Of a stretch of 64,000 nt of DNA, positions 37,254 through 47,128 are shown one piece after another. Position numbers and translations under genes: made by a program. Source of the stretch: Salinivibrio kushneri (GTDB lineage Bacteria; Pseudomonadota; Gammaproteobacteria; Enterobacterales; Vibrionaceae); NCBI RefSeq assembly GCF_005280275.1, contig NZ_CP040022.1, forward strand, positions 124,001-188,000, in the 5' to 3' direction. Each line of letters opens with the position of its first letter. Within the stretch, counting starts at the first letter, position 1. The notes under the pieces were generated by a model. That model saw only the letters and a program-made list of their open reading frames with translations, had not been told where the DNA came from and made no database searches.

Positions 37254-38069
37254 CTATTTTATATAAGCATCCAAGACAGCTTGTAGTTTTCCAGATTCAC
37301 GCATCGACTCAAATCCGGCATCCAGCGTGGCTTTTATTTCCATGGCTTCTGGGTGCTCACGCGAGATCATCATGTGAAACTTATCACCACTGTTTCCCGG
37401 AATAGGCTCAGCTTGCATACCGCCGGCGAGATAATCCGTGCCTTTGGCCACTTTAAATCCAGCCAGTATTTCATATCGCGCTAAGAATACATCACAGCGC
37501 CCTGCTTCCGTTTTTTGCACGAGCTGATCAAAGCTTTTCGCTGATTTTCTCACCTTGCTATCGTCAACGCCAAAGCCCGTATAATTGTAACCAAGCAAGC
37601 CACACATTCTTAGACCGTTTAAATCGTCCATTGTGCTTATGTTCAAACCATTAGGATATTGGCTGGTTGAATATATGTAACTCGGCTGCAGTGTGTAGTA
37701 ATAGTTGGTGAGAATAAAGTCTTTATCACGCTCTTCACTGTAGGAGGCACTAAGCGCGATATCATAATTGCCCGCTTTCGTCTGCAGCACACACCGCTTC
37801 CAAGGTGGCATTGCCACCGAAACATCGACCCCTTCCTTACCGAATATCGCGTTTAGGACGTCAACGTCGTACCCTTGAACTTGTCCGCCTTTTTCGAAAG
37901 TATACGGTGGCCAACCCGCCCCATCCCCACAGGCTTTAAGTGATGATGTGTCTAACGCGAGGGCTGGTGAAGATAGCAGCGCAGCACCAGTAAGGGCTGT
38001 CGCAGCGAAGGCTGTCGCAGTGAAAGCTGTCGCAGCGAGGCCTGCTGCAGAACGTGTCGCTTTTTTCAT
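37254..38069 (-). CDS. Periplasmic solute-binding protein (SBP family 3), third copy
   Basis: A 271-residue secreted binding protein. The signal peptide is unusually long and repetitive (about residues 1-38, with TAFAATAFTATAFAATAL) and is encoded by a 15-base tandem repeat. The mature part has GDGAGWPPYTFEKGGQVQGY, MPPWKRCVLQTKAGNYDIAL and a four-cysteine pattern that may form disulfides. It is convergent with the chemoreceptor operon and also lacks ABC partners. A sensory or orphan uptake role is inferred. Confidence 0.82.
   Translation of the reverse strand: MKKATRSAAGLAATAFTATAFAATALTGAALLSSPALALDTSSLKACGDGAGWPPYTFEKGGQVQGYDVDVLNAIFGKEGVDVSVAMPPWKRCVLQTKAGNYDIALSASYSEERDKDFILTNYYYTLQPSYIYSTSQYPNGLNISTMDDLNGLRMCGLLGYNYTGFGVDDSKVRKSAKSFDQLVQKTEAGRCDVFLARYEILAGFKVAKGTDYLAGGMQAEPIPGNSGDKFHMMISREHPEAMEIKATLDAGFESMRESGKLQAVLDAYIK
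37995..38039 (-). repeat. 15-bp tandem repeat in a signal peptide
   Basis: Three units of a 15-base sequence (37995-38009, 38010-38024, 38025-38039; unit like GGCTGTCGCAGCGAA on the plus strand) encode the repeated Thr-Ala-Phe-Ala/Thr-Ala block in the hydrophobic core of the signal peptide; a degenerate fourth unit follows to about 38054. Frame is preserved on expansion or contraction. Confidence 0.8.
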
Positions 38070-38133
38070 AGTGAACTCCTTTTAGGAAAACTCACCTTAA
38101 GTATTGATGATATTCACTATAACGCGACCTGAA

Positions 38134-39189
38134 TCACTGTGTTTTTTTAGGATTTATGATTACCACTTCACCAGGCTTTAGCCCCTTACGCACGCGCCCT
38201 TGCTGTGTAAGCGATACCAGCCGTGTTCTCACCTCACCCGCGTCAAGCACCTTCACATAGTTAAGTTGTCCAATTTGATAATACGCATTGCTCGGTAGAT
38301 AAAGCACTGGCTCGGCTTTTTGTGACACGGTCACTTTTGCAAACATTCCTGGTAGCAAAGTATCACTCGCCTCCGTGTTTGGCAGTGTCACGGCAACACG
38401 ATAACTGCGTGACGTGGCATCGGCAGCCGGTGTCACAGTGCGCACCACGCCCGCAAGGGTTTTATCATAGGTCGGGAGCGTAACCGTTAACGATTGACCG
38501 ATGTCGACATAGGGTAACGCAGATTCCGCCACATTGACCGTCGCTTCGATACTTTCAGGGTTGTACAGGGATAGCAGCGCCGCACCCGGTGTCGCCGTAT
38601 TCCCTTGGTTGATGATTTTATCGGTGATCAGCCCTGAAAACGGCGCGCGCACCAGACTAAAGCCAAATTGGGTTTCAGCCTCATCCACCGCAGCAAGGGC
38701 ACGACGGTATTCAGACTGCGCAGTTTTTAAGCGATTCTCCGCCTCATCGAATTGAGATTGTGGCACCAGCTTTTTCGCCAACAAGGTCTCCATGCGGCGG
38801 TAGTCACTGCGCGCGGTATTCAATTGCGATTGCGCCGAGGCCAAGGCTTGTTGCACTTGGCGAACTTTGGCACTGAGATCGGCATTATCCAAACGCAGCA
38901 ACACATCCCCTTGCTCAACGCGGTCTCCGACATCAACCAGCACTTCCGCAACGGTTGCGGTCATTCGCGCCGCTAAGGTTGCCGTCTGTCTTGCCTCCAA
39001 CTGGCCGGAAAAAATGCGGGTTTGTGGCTGTTCGACCGCCTCAAGCGTTAGCGTTTCAACGTTGTCCGGTGTCTCGTTCAATGTCGAGACGGGCGCGACA
39101 TTCGAGGTAAACACCCCAGCCATCACCAAAAACAACACCAATAGCCCAGTGCCTAGCACCAGTGCGAGTACGCCTTTTTTTGCCTTCAT
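38134..39189 (-). CDS. RND efflux periplasmic adaptor (membrane fusion protein)
   Basis: A 351-residue HlyD/AcrA-family adaptor linking an inner-membrane RND pump to an outer-membrane channel. An N-terminal hydrophobic anchor (residues 6-27) is followed by a lipoyl half-motif (ATVAEVLVDVGDRVEQGDVL), an alpha-hairpin (about 100-165), the second lipoyl half (FSGLITDKIINQGNTATPG) and beta-barrel domains. It overlaps the pump gene by 4 bases. No outer-membrane factor is encoded alongside, so it probably uses a shared TolC. Confidence 0.9.
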   Translation of the reverse strand: MKAKKGVLALVLGTGLLVLFLVMAGVFTSNVAPVSTLNETPDNVETLTLEAVEQPQTRIFSGQLEARQTATLAARMTATVAEVLVDVGDRVEQGDVLLRLDNADLSAKVRQVQQALASAQSQLNTARSDYRRMETLLAKKLVPQSQFDEAENRLKTAQSEYRRALAAVDEAETQFGFSLVRAPFSGLITDKIINQGNTATPGAALLSLYNPESIEATVNVAESALPYVDIGQSLTVTLPTYDKTLAGVVRTVTPAADATSRSYRVAVTLPNTEASDTLLPGMFAKVTVSQKAEPVLYLPSNAYYQIGQLNYVKVLDAGEVRTRLVSLTQQGRVRKGLKPGEVVIINPKKTQ

Positions 39190-42100
39190 GCATGCTCTCC
39201 TTCTACTGATAGGCCGTGGGTGGGATGATTTTGATACGCAAGGTTGTACACCACGGGCACAACCAGCAAGGTAAACACGGTAGACGCGGCAATACCGAAA
39301 ATAATCGCCCAGGCTAACCCATTAAAAATCGGGTCGAGGGTGATAATCACATTCCCCAATAAGGTGGTGCCGGCGGTCAGCAAAATGGGCCGCATTCGCA
39401 CTGCGCCCGCTTGTACTAAGGCTTCACTCAGCGCCATACCTTGAGCGAGTGACTGTTGAATAAACTCAATCAATACCAGTGAGTTGCGTACCACAATCCC
39501 CGCCAGTGCAATCATGCCAATCATCGCGGTAGCGGTGAACAGCGCCGGATTTGGATAGCCGCTGATTTGACCGCTCAAACCATTGAGCAACCAAAAGCCT
39601 GGCATGATGCCAATCACAGTCAGTGGAATTGCAAGCATAATAATGCCTGACACCGCCGGTAGCCCGGTTTGTATCAGCATCACTATAAAGACGCCCAGCA
39701 GTGCCGCACCATAGGCAATCCCCAGATCACGGAAGACATCAATGGTGATCTTCCACTCTCCTTCACCACTCCATACCACCTCGATACCCTCATCAACTTG
39801 CCAGCCATCACCCGCGCCATTATCCAGATAACTACGCGCGGATAGCGGGCGAGTACTGTCCGACTCAGGTTGGTTAAAATCAGCCATCATATCGGCGACT
39901 ACCTCGCCCGGTACCCGTCCAGTGGGTTCGGCATACACATACACGACGGGGCGTAAATTCTTATGATAAATAGGCTGATCAACCGGTTGCCGCTCAAAAT
40001 GGCCGAGTTCACTCAACGCGACCAGCGGCTGCGGCGCATCCACCAAGGCACCTTGAACCGATTGTTTCGCCACCCCTGCGCGACCACGTACATGCAGTGC
40101 GAGCAACGCATCAAGCTGATCACGGGCGTCCGCTGCAAGTTGCAATGTGACGGGCAAAGGATCCATTTCATCGGCGTCGGCCAAATGGGCCAGTGTAACC
40201 CCTTGGTTTGCGGCCCTGAGCGCTTGGTTAATATCGGCCACCGCAACACCTGACAAAGCGGCTTTTTCTTGGTCTACGACAAACTGCCAGCTCGATAGAG
40301 GCCCTTGAACACTGGTGCTCACTTCTGACACCAAGGCTTCACGCTTTAATCGCTCGGCTACCTGCGTCGCTTGCGCTTGCAGGGTTGAATAGGGCGTGCT
40401 TGGTGAGCCATACACTTCGGCGACAATGGTTGCCAGCACAGGCGGCCCTGGTGGCATTTCCACTAATTGCACCTCGGCATCATATTTTGCTGCGATGGCT
40501 TCTAACTCATCACGCATGCGTGTCACCAAGCCATGTGATTGCAACGTGCGCCGGTGCTTATCCACCAGCACTACCCGCAGTTCACCTTGGTAAGGCGCAT
40601 GACGAGTAAAGTAATGGCGCACCATGCCATTAAAATCCATCGGTGAAGCGAGCCCGGCAAAGCCGGATACCGATACCACCTCGGCTTGCGTTTGTAGATA
40701 ACCGTTCATCTCTCGCAGCGCATTGGAGGTATCGACATGATTGGCGGTTTCCGGCAAATCCAGCACCACCTGAAACTCGTTTTTATTGTCATACGGCAAC
40801 AGCTTAAGCGGTACGAGGCGCAACGCAGGCAGCAGAGCGGCGATGACAAACAACACGCCCACTATCCATAAAAACGCTTTGGCGCGACGATTGTTTTCCA
40901 ACAATGGCAGCAACACGCGCCGATAGCCACGGTACAGCGGCGTGGTCTCAAGGCGATAGTCATCGCCTTTATTGGACGCGCGGACAATTTTTTTGGCCAG
41001 CCAAGGGGTGACTAAAAACGCTACCAAGGTACTGATCACCACACTGACCGGCACATTGAATGCCAGCGGTGCCATATATGGCCCCATCATGCCGGTGATA
41101 AAAAACATCGGGGTGAACACAATCACAATCGCCACGGTCGACATGATCAATGCGCGTTTGATTTCCAACATCGCCAGCACAATCGTGCGGCCACGCGGCT
41201 TATTATCATGGGTCAGGTGCCGTTCAATGTTGTCGATACTGGCAATCGGATCATCAACAATCAGCCCTAGCGCCAAGATTAACGCAAACAAGGTGACGCG
41301 GTTAATTGAGTAGCCAAAGGCTAAATCCAGCCCTAATGCCGCGCCATAACTGATTGGGATCGCAATCGCCACCACTAAGGCGCTGCGCCAGTTTAAAAAC
41401 AAGCCGACAAAGACCACCACGGTGAGCACCGCAATACCGAGGCTGGACACCAAGTTTTTCACTTTGGCATCGGCGGTTTGGCCGTAATTGCGAATGATTT
41501 CGACGCTTACGCCCTCGGGAAATTGCGTGGCGACCAAATGATTGAGCGTGGCGGTGACATCCTCGGCCACGGTTACCGCGTTGGCGCCTTTTTGCTTCGC
41601 CACCGAGAGAAACACCGCTGGATACGGCTGGCTATCATCGGTCGATTGGATCCACGTGTCTGTGGTGGGCTCTTGCGCGCCGTCCGATAACTTGGCCACA
41701 TCCTGCAGGTACACAGGTTTACCATTCACCACCGCCACCACTAAATGGCGTATCTCCTCAAGGCTTTGATACCACTGGCCGGTTTTTAGTAAATAGCGCT
41801 CACCCTGATGCTGAATATCGCCAATATCACGCTTTTGATGGCTCAACGAAAAGGCATTAGTGAGATCAGATACGCTGATCTGATAGCTAGCCATGGCGGC
41901 AGGGTCGAGCGTGACCAACACCTGACGCGGCACGCCGCCCACTACCTTCACCGCATTGGTTTCGGGAAGGGCTTTAAGATCCAAGGTCGCCTGCTCGGCA
42001 ATACGGCGCAGCGCATAATGGTCGAGCTGGTCAGGTTTGTCGCTACGCAGCGCCGCAATCACAATCGGCACATCATCAATTTCCACAGGCTTAATCGCCC

Positions 42101-42494
42101 ACTCGCTCACGGCAGCTGGGATCGCGTCTTGATTGGCATAGAGCTTGTTATACAGTTTCACCAAGGCAGACTCGCGATCTTCGCCAACGTAAAAGCGCAC
42201 CGTGACCAGCGCGGAACCGGCTTGGGTGGTGGAATACACATACTCCACCCCATCAATTTGGCTGACTTTTTTCTCCAGAGGCTGCGTCACCTGCTTCGCC
42301 ACTTGCGGGGCACTCAAACCGGGCGCTTGCACCACTATATCCGCCATGGGGACGACAATTTGCGGATCTTCTTCTTTGGGAGTGAGCCACAGTGCTGCCG
42401 CCCCCACCAGCAGCGCGAGCACAATGAGGATGGGCGGGAAGAAGCTGTTCATCACTCGGGTGATCAGCTGACCTTGTGGCTGAGCATCTCGCAT
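39186..42494 (-). CDS. RND efflux pump permease
   Basis: A 1102-residue inner-membrane proton-drug antiporter of the AcrB/HAE superfamily with twelve transmembrane helices in two repeats and two large periplasmic loops. TM4 contains LILALGLIVDDPIASIDNIE, the proton-relay region with paired aspartates. It opens FFPPILIVLALLVGAAALWL. ATG 42494, seven bases after AAGGA, is the true start. In this operon the permease gene precedes the adaptor gene. Substrates cannot be predicted. Confidence 0.92.
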   Translation of the reverse strand: MRDAQPQGQLITRVMNSFFPPILIVLALLVGAAALWLTPKEEDPQIVVPMADIVVQAPGLSAPQVAKQVTQPLEKKVSQIDGVEYVYSTTQAGSALVTVRFYVGEDRESALVKLYNKLYANQDAIPAAVSEWAIKPVEIDDVPIVIAALRSDKPDQLDHYALRRIAEQATLDLKALPETNAVKVVGGVPRQVLVTLDPAAMASYQISVSDLTNAFSLSHQKRDIGDIQHQGERYLLKTGQWYQSLEEIRHLVVAVVNGKPVYLQDVAKLSDGAQEPTTDTWIQSTDDSQPYPAVFLSVAKQKGANAVTVAEDVTATLNHLVATQFPEGVSVEIIRNYGQTADAKVKNLVSSLGIAVLTVVVFVGLFLNWRSALVVAIAIPISYGAALGLDLAFGYSINRVTLFALILALGLIVDDPIASIDNIERHLTHDNKPRGRTIVLAMLEIKRALIMSTVAIVIVFTPMFFITGMMGPYMAPLAFNVPVSVVISTLVAFLVTPWLAKKIVRASNKGDDYRLETTPLYRGYRRVLLPLLENNRRAKAFLWIVGVLFVIAALLPALRLVPLKLLPYDNKNEFQVVLDLPETANHVDTSNALREMNGYLQTQAEVVSVSGFAGLASPMDFNGMVRHYFTRHAPYQGELRVVLVDKHRRTLQSHGLVTRMRDELEAIAAKYDAEVQLVEMPPGPPVLATIVAEVYGSPSTPYSTLQAQATQVAERLKREALVSEVSTSVQGPLSSWQFVVDQEKAALSGVAVADINQALRAANQGVTLAHLADADEMDPLPVTLQLAADARDQLDALLALHVRGRAGVAKQSVQGALVDAPQPLVALSELGHFERQPVDQPIYHKNLRPVVYVYAEPTGRVPGEVVADMMADFNQPESDSTRPLSARSYLDNGAGDGWQVDEGIEVVWSGEGEWKITIDVFRDLGIAYGAALLGVFIVMLIQTGLPAVSGIIMLAIPLTVIGIMPGFWLLNGLSGQISGYPNPALFTATAMIGMIALAGIVVRNSLVLIEFIQQSLAQGMALSEALVQAGAVRMRPILLTAGTTLLGNVIITLDPIFNGLAWAIIFGIAASTVFTLLVVPVVYNLAYQNHPTHGLSVEGEHA

Positions 42495-42606
42495 ATTCGA
42501 TCCTTTAGCTGATGACAGTAACGACAAGAGAACGACAGATAAAAAGGGTGACTGTTAATTAACCTAGCGCATCAACTGGCAATGAATGTGTGCTGACCTC
42601 TCAGAT

Positions 42607-42945
42607 TCAGACACAATAGAGCCGCTGTAAGGTGGCAATAATCGCCGCGACGTGGGGGTCATTGAGCTGATAAAACACCTGCTGCGATGACTTACGTACC
42701 TTGACCAGTTGATGCCGCTTTAACACACTAAGGTGCTGAGAAAACGCCGATTGACTCAAGCACGACCCTTGCAGCAATTGCCCTACGGAGCGCTCTCCGG
42801 CCAAAAGCTGACACAGCACAATTAATCGCTCAGGGTGCGCCATTACTTTCAACATGGTCGCCACTAGAGACGCTTGCTCACGCATGGCAACGATGTCCAT
42901 ATCCGGTACGCTTTCTGCCTCAATCGGCACGCTTGACTCTGCCAT
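42607..42945 (-). CDS. ArsR-family repressor, SqrR/BigR-like persulfide sensor
   Basis: A 112-residue winged-helix repressor. The recognition region reads CLSQSAFSQHLSVLKRHQLV. Cys45 (LIVLCQLLAGE) and Cys111 (RLYCV) match the two cysteines that form a tetrasulfide link in SqrR/BigR proteins; metal-binding CxC motifs of arsenic or cadmium sensors are absent. It is divergent from a DUF2892 gene and a CoA-disulfide reductase-rhodanese, typical targets of reactive-sulfur sensors. It should bind operators in the AT-rich region between and release on persulfide stress. Confidence 0.82.
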   Translation of the reverse strand: MAESSVPIEAESVPDMDIVAMREQASLVATMLKVMAHPERLIVLCQLLAGERSVGQLLQGSCLSQSAFSQHLSVLKRHQLVKVRKSSQQVFYQLNDPHVAAIIATLQRLYCV

Positions 42946-43003
42946 CGCTCACTCCTTTTTTGCCAATACCCATAGCTTAGCGCGCCATTTTATTTAGTCA
43001 ATT

Positions 43004-43037
43004 CTAATTTAGTTAAATTATTATTAGACTTTTCTAA
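43004..43037. promoter_or_regulatory. Candidate operators of the persulfide-sensing repressor
   Basis: Two dyads lie in the AT-rich divergent region: CTAA-T-TTAG (43004-43012) and TTAGA-N4-TCTAA (43024-43037). Both share the CTAA/TTAG half-site and are positioned between the repressor start (42945) and the DUF2892 start (43144). Binding is inferred from position and symmetry. Confidence 0.45.
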
Positions 43038-43143
43038 ATATAACTTCTAGAGTGATCCGAGTGCCGACAAACACTGAAGGCGTTCGAGCCAAAGCGGTTC
43101 GGTCTGTCGGGTAATCGTATAGGTAATGCAAAGGAGTCTTGCT

Positions 43144-43335
43144 ATGACAATTGATAATGGCGTACGCGTAATCGCTGGCATGATGGTGCTACTTTCTGTC
43201 GTGCTTACCCTCACGGTTCATAGCCAATTTGTTTGGCTAACCGTTTTCGTTGGCGTAAACCTGATCCAAAGTGCGTTTACAGGGATTTGTCCGGCTGCCT
43301 TTTTCCTGAAAAAACTTGGACTAAGCAACGCTTAA
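43144..43335 (+). CDS. DUF2892 (YgaP-like membrane) protein
   Basis: A 63-residue inner-membrane protein with two hydrophobic helices (about 7-25 and 29-45) and the motif GVNLIQSAFTGICPAAFFLK of DUF2892, often fused to or next to rhodaneses as in YgaP. The conserved Cys in TGICP may carry sulfur. AAGGAG precedes ATG 43144. It lies 10 bases before the CoA-disulfide reductase-rhodanese gene, forming an operon. Confidence 0.85.
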   Translation: MTIDNGVRVIAGMMVLLSVVLTLTVHSQFVWLTVFVGVNLIQSAFTGICPAAFFLKKLGLSNA

Positions 43336-43345
43336 TGGAGTCATA

Positions 43346-45046
43346 ATGACCAAAATCGTGATTATTGGCGGCGTCGCCGGTGGCGCTTCTGCCGCCGCTC
43401 GCGCCCGTCGTTTAAGTGAAGAAGCCGAAATCATCATGTTCGAACGTGGCCCGTACGTCTCGTTCGCTAACTGTGGTTTGCCTTATCATATCGGGGGTGA
43501 CATTACCGACCGCAGTAAACTCTTGCTGCAAACCCCGGACAGTTTTCGCGCCCGCTTTAATGTGGATGTGCGCATCAATAGCACAGTCACTGCGATTAAC
43601 CGCGAGGCCAAAACCGTCACCGTCACCCGTGCCGATGGCAGCGATTATCAAGAAGGCTACGACAAGTTACTGTTAAGCCCAGGTGCGGCCCCCATCATGC
43701 CGCCTATTCCTGGCTTAGATAACCCGCTGACTCACTCACTTCGCAATATTCCAGATATGGATGCGATTCTGCATACCATTGATATGAATAACCCCAGCCA
43801 TGCGACTGTCGTTGGCGGGGGCTTTATTGGCCTTGAGATGATGGAAGCGCTGCATCAACGCGGGATTAAAACCACCCTGTTGGAGATGGCCGATCAGGTG
43901 ATGACGCCCGTCGACCGCGAAATGGCGGGGTTTGTCCATCAAACCATTCGCGACCAAGAGGTCGACTTACGTTTAGGCACCGCGCTGGAGTCCGCCGAGT
44001 TTATTCCTACCACGCATGTCGCTAGTGATGATGCCGGCGAGCCTAGTGAGCCGCAACACTTAGAAGGTTCACTGAGCCTCACGCTCAATAATGGTGACAC
44101 GCTGCATACTGAATTGTTGATCATGGCCGTTGGCGTTAAGCCTGAAGTCACGCTGGCGCAACAGGCGGGGCTTGCCATTGGTGAAAAAGGCGGGATTGTG
44201 GTCAACAGCACCATGCAGACCCAAGACCCCGATATTTACGCCGTCGGCGATGCGGTGGAAGAGATTGACTTTGTCACTCACAAGCCGACGTTGGTGCCAT
44301 TGGCTGGCCCAGCGAACCGTCAAGGGCGCATGGCCGCTGACAACATGCTAGGCAGCACTGAGCATTATCTCGGCACCCAAGGCACCGCTATCTGTAAAGT
44401 ATTCGATCTCGCGGTCGCCTCAGTGGGCCAAAACGAGAAACAACTCAAGCACGCTGACATCGACTACCAAAAGGTCTATGTTCACGCCGCCAGTCATGCG
44501 GGTTATTATCCCGGCGCAGAGATTGTCTCATTTAAGCTGCTGTTTGCCCCGGATACGGGCGCGATTTTAGGCGCACAAGCGGTGGGCAAAGACGGCATTG
44601 ATAAACGCATTGATGTCATGGCCGTAGCACAACGTGCCGGCATGACCGTTGAGCAGCTCCAACATCTAGAACTCACCTATGCGCCGCCGTATGGCAGTGC
44701 TAAAGATGTGATTAATCAAGCGGCCTTTGTAGCAACCAACCTCATTAAGGGTGACGCTAAAGCGATTCATTACCACGAGTTAGGTGCACTGCGTGATGAT
44801 CAAGTGCTGCTGGATGTGCGTAATGCCCCCGAGCGCGAAAACGGTCAGTATATCGATGGTGATATCCATATTCCGGTCGACGAACTGCGTGGACGCATCG
44901 ATGAACTGCCCAAAGACAAAGAAATTTTGATTTACTGTCAGGTCGGTCTCAGAGGCAATGTCGCCTACCGCCAGTTAGTCAATCATGGCTTTAAAGCGCG
45001 CAATTTGATTGGAGGCTATCGCACTTACAAATTCGCCACCGCCTAA
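43346..45046 (+). CDS. CoA-disulfide reductase with rhodanese domain
   Basis: A 566-residue flavoprotein. Residues 1-445 are a CoA-disulfide/NADH-oxidase-type reductase: FAD motif IIGGVAGGASAAARARR and redox Cys43 (SFANCGLPY). The C-terminal rhodanese domain (about 470-566) has active Cys531 in IYCQVGLRGN. In this fusion class the enzyme reduces CoA persulfide or polysulfide and moves sulfane sulfur. The gene follows DUF2892 under the divergent SqrR-like repressor, and a strong terminator ends the operon. Confidence 0.92.
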   Translation: MTKIVIIGGVAGGASAAARARRLSEEAEIIMFERGPYVSFANCGLPYHIGGDITDRSKLLLQTPDSFRARFNVDVRINSTVTAINREAKTVTVTRADGSDYQEGYDKLLLSPGAAPIMPPIPGLDNPLTHSLRNIPDMDAILHTIDMNNPSHATVVGGGFIGLEMMEALHQRGIKTTLLEMADQVMTPVDREMAGFVHQTIRDQEVDLRLGTALESAEFIPTTHVASDDAGEPSEPQHLEGSLSLTLNNGDTLHTELLIMAVGVKPEVTLAQQAGLAIGEKGGIVVNSTMQTQDPDIYAVGDAVEEIDFVTHKPTLVPLAGPANRQGRMAADNMLGSTEHYLGTQGTAICKVFDLAVASVGQNEKQLKHADIDYQKVYVHAASHAGYYPGAEIVSFKLLFAPDTGAILGAQAVGKDGIDKRIDVMAVAQRAGMTVEQLQHLELTYAPPYGSAKDVINQAAFVATNLIKGDAKAIHYHELGALRDDQVLLDVRNAPERENGQYIDGDIHIPVDELRGRIDELPKDKEILIYCQVGLRGNVAYRQLVNHGFKARNLIGGYRTYKFATA

Positions 45047-45067
45047 CCATTCAGACACTCCCTGTCA

Positions 45068-45098
45068 AAAAGCACGAGCACCCGTTCGTGCTTTTATT
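45068..45098 (+). terminator. Rho-independent terminator after the reductase-rhodanese gene
   Basis: AAAAGCACGA and TCGTGCTTTT pair with an eight-base loop and are followed by ATTTATT, 21 bases after the stop codon. Confidence 0.8.
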
Positions 45099-45247
45099 TA
45101 TTGGAAAATCTCCCCTACCTCGTTTATACCTTAACTATTGTCATGATTATCTTTAAGGCTTTAAGGCTTTTAACCATTAAATACATGCATGATGTCACGA
45201 CATCACTCCACTGAGTCTCATTTCCCTTTTTGAGCAAGAGGATAACT

Positions 45248-46990
45248 ATGCTGGGTCGCTCTAACACGCATCGGCAAGCACTTGAGCAAGCCATTATCGC
45301 CGTTGTTACAATTGATCATCACAATAACATCACCTTTTTTAATCAAGCCGCAGAGGATTTATGGGGATACGCCGCGAACGAGGTATTGGGTAAAAACGTG
45401 GCGATGCTGCTCCCTACCGAACTGCACGCTGATCATGATAGTTATGTTAACCGACACAGAGAGGGCGGGGAGGATCGTATCGTCGGACGCTCTCGGGAAG
45501 TGCAGCTCAAGCGGAAAGATGGTGCATTGACTTGGGTACAACTGTCGTTATCCAAGATACGTGTCGCTGGCAAAACCCATTACACTGCCTTTGTTCGTGA
45601 TGTGACCGCTGAACGAGATGCACGAGAGATGATGACCCAAACGCTCGAACAAGCGCTTGATGCAGTCGTGTGCATTGATGAGCAAAACTGTATCACTTTT
45701 TATAACAAAGCGGCCGAGCAGTTGTGGGGATACAGCAAAGAAGAGGTACAGGGTAAGAACGTTAAAATGCTGGTCCCGCAAGCAATTCAGTCTAATCATG
45801 ATGAATATATTGATAGGAACCGCAAAACCGGCGAAGACAAAATTGTCGGGACAAGTCGAGAAGTCGAAATTGAACACAAAGATGGTCACCTCCTCTGGGG
45901 ACAACTATCACTGTCTAAGGTACGTCTGGATAATCGGATACTCTATACCGCATTTGTTAAAGATGTTACGGAAGTGGTAAGACGTCGCGAAGAAATGCAA
46001 TTACTGTCCATGGTCGCTAACGAAACCGACAATGCCGTTGTGGTGGCGAACCCAAAGGGTGAGGTGGTATACGTTAATCGCGGCTTCGAATCTATGTCAG
46101 GCTATACATTGAATGAAATGAAAGGGAAAAAGCCAGGGCATGTTTTGCAAGGTAAAGATACCGATCCCAAAACAATACAAAATATCCGCAATTATTTATC
46201 ACGTTGTGAGCCCTTCTATGACGAAATATTGAATTATAATAAGGATGGCGAGCCCTATTGGATCTCCTTATCAATAAACCCTGTTTGGGACAATCAAAAC
46301 CAGCTAACCCACTTTATATCGGTACAAGCCGATATTACGCAAGTCAAGCAAACCTATTTAGATTTCACCCGCAAACTGGATGCTATTGGCGGCGCGCTCG
46401 TGATTATGGAGATTGACGCGACTGGCAAGCTTGATTCCGTGAACCCCTTATTTGAAGAGGCACTAAAACAGATTGATAAGTCGTGTGAAGACGCATCACG
46501 TTTTATTTATCATAAAATTACTCACGAATTAACAGACGCGATTGATGAACAAGGGCATGCTTCGGCGTTGATCGAGTTTGATGGTCAACATGACCAACTG
46601 GCGATTGATGCGAGAATCTGTGTACTTAAAGATTTATCCGGCAACATACTCAATTATGTCATGTTCGGTATCGATATCAGTACGCGGCGTAAAACAGTCG
46701 CAAAAACACAAACATCAATGCAGTCCGTCTCTCAGTCCAGTCAAGAGGTCATGAAAATCATTGATACCATCAACAATATTTCAGAGCGCACTAACTTACT
46801 CGCACTCAACGCCGCCATAGAGGCCGCTCGCGCGGGTGAGCTAGGGCGTGGTTTTGCCGTGGTCGCCGATGAGGTTCGCCAGTTAGCCCAAAGCTCTCAT
46901 CAGTCGAGTAAACAGATTAGTGAGTTGGTAGAAAGTACCGTGCAAAGTATTGATGAACTGGCCACCTTGTTGAATGACATAGAGAGCTAG
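45248..46990 (+). CDS. Soluble PAS-domain chemoreceptor
   Basis: A 580-residue cytoplasmic chemoreceptor-like protein with no membrane segment. PAS1 (about 8-118) and PAS2 (about 130-240) are internal duplicates sharing [28 protein letters not shown] and [25 protein letters not shown]3 with PAC (about 247-370) and a weaker fourth PAS (about 375-480) follow. The signalling domain is short, about 95 residues around [20 protein letters not shown], and ends soon after the tip. The first ATG after GAGG (45248) is used. Candidate redox or ligand sensor; setting amid sulfur genes suggests a sulfur or redox cue. Confidence 0.87.
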   Translation: MLGRSNTHRQALEQAIIAVVTIDHHNNITFFNQAAEDLWGYAANEVLGKNVAMLLPTELHADHDSYVNRHREGGEDRIVGRSREVQLKRKDGALTWVQLSLSKIRVAGKTHYTAFVRDVTAERDAREMMTQTLEQALDAVVCIDEQNCITFYNKAAEQLWGYSKEEVQGKNVKMLVPQAIQSNHDEYIDRNRKTGEDKIVGTSREVEIEHKDGHLLWGQLSLSKVRLDNRILYTAFVKDVTEVVRRREEMQLLSMVANETDNAVVVANPKGEVVYVNRGFESMSGYTLNEMKGKKPGHVLQGKDTDPKTIQNIRNYLSRCEPFYDEILNYNKDGEPYWISLSINPVWDNQNQLTHFISVQADITQVKQTYLDFTRKLDAIGGALVIMEIDATGKLDSVNPLFEEALKQIDKSCEDASRFIYHKITHELTDAIDEQGHASALIEFDGQHDQLAIDARICVLKDLSGNILNYVMFGIDISTRRKTVAKTQTSMQSVSQSSQEVMKIIDTINNISERTNLLALNAAIEAARAGELGRGFAVVADEVRQLAQSSHQSSKQISELVESTVQSIDELATLLNDIES

Positions 46991-47128
46991 AACATCGAGA
47001 AGCCCAAGAGCCAATACTCGCGCTATTTATTTATGCATAAACTAAATTAGCATTGACTTATACAAAAATCTCAGTATGCTACCTGTCTTATTTAATTGTA
47101 ACCTGTTTTGAGTCATCGAGAGGAAATC

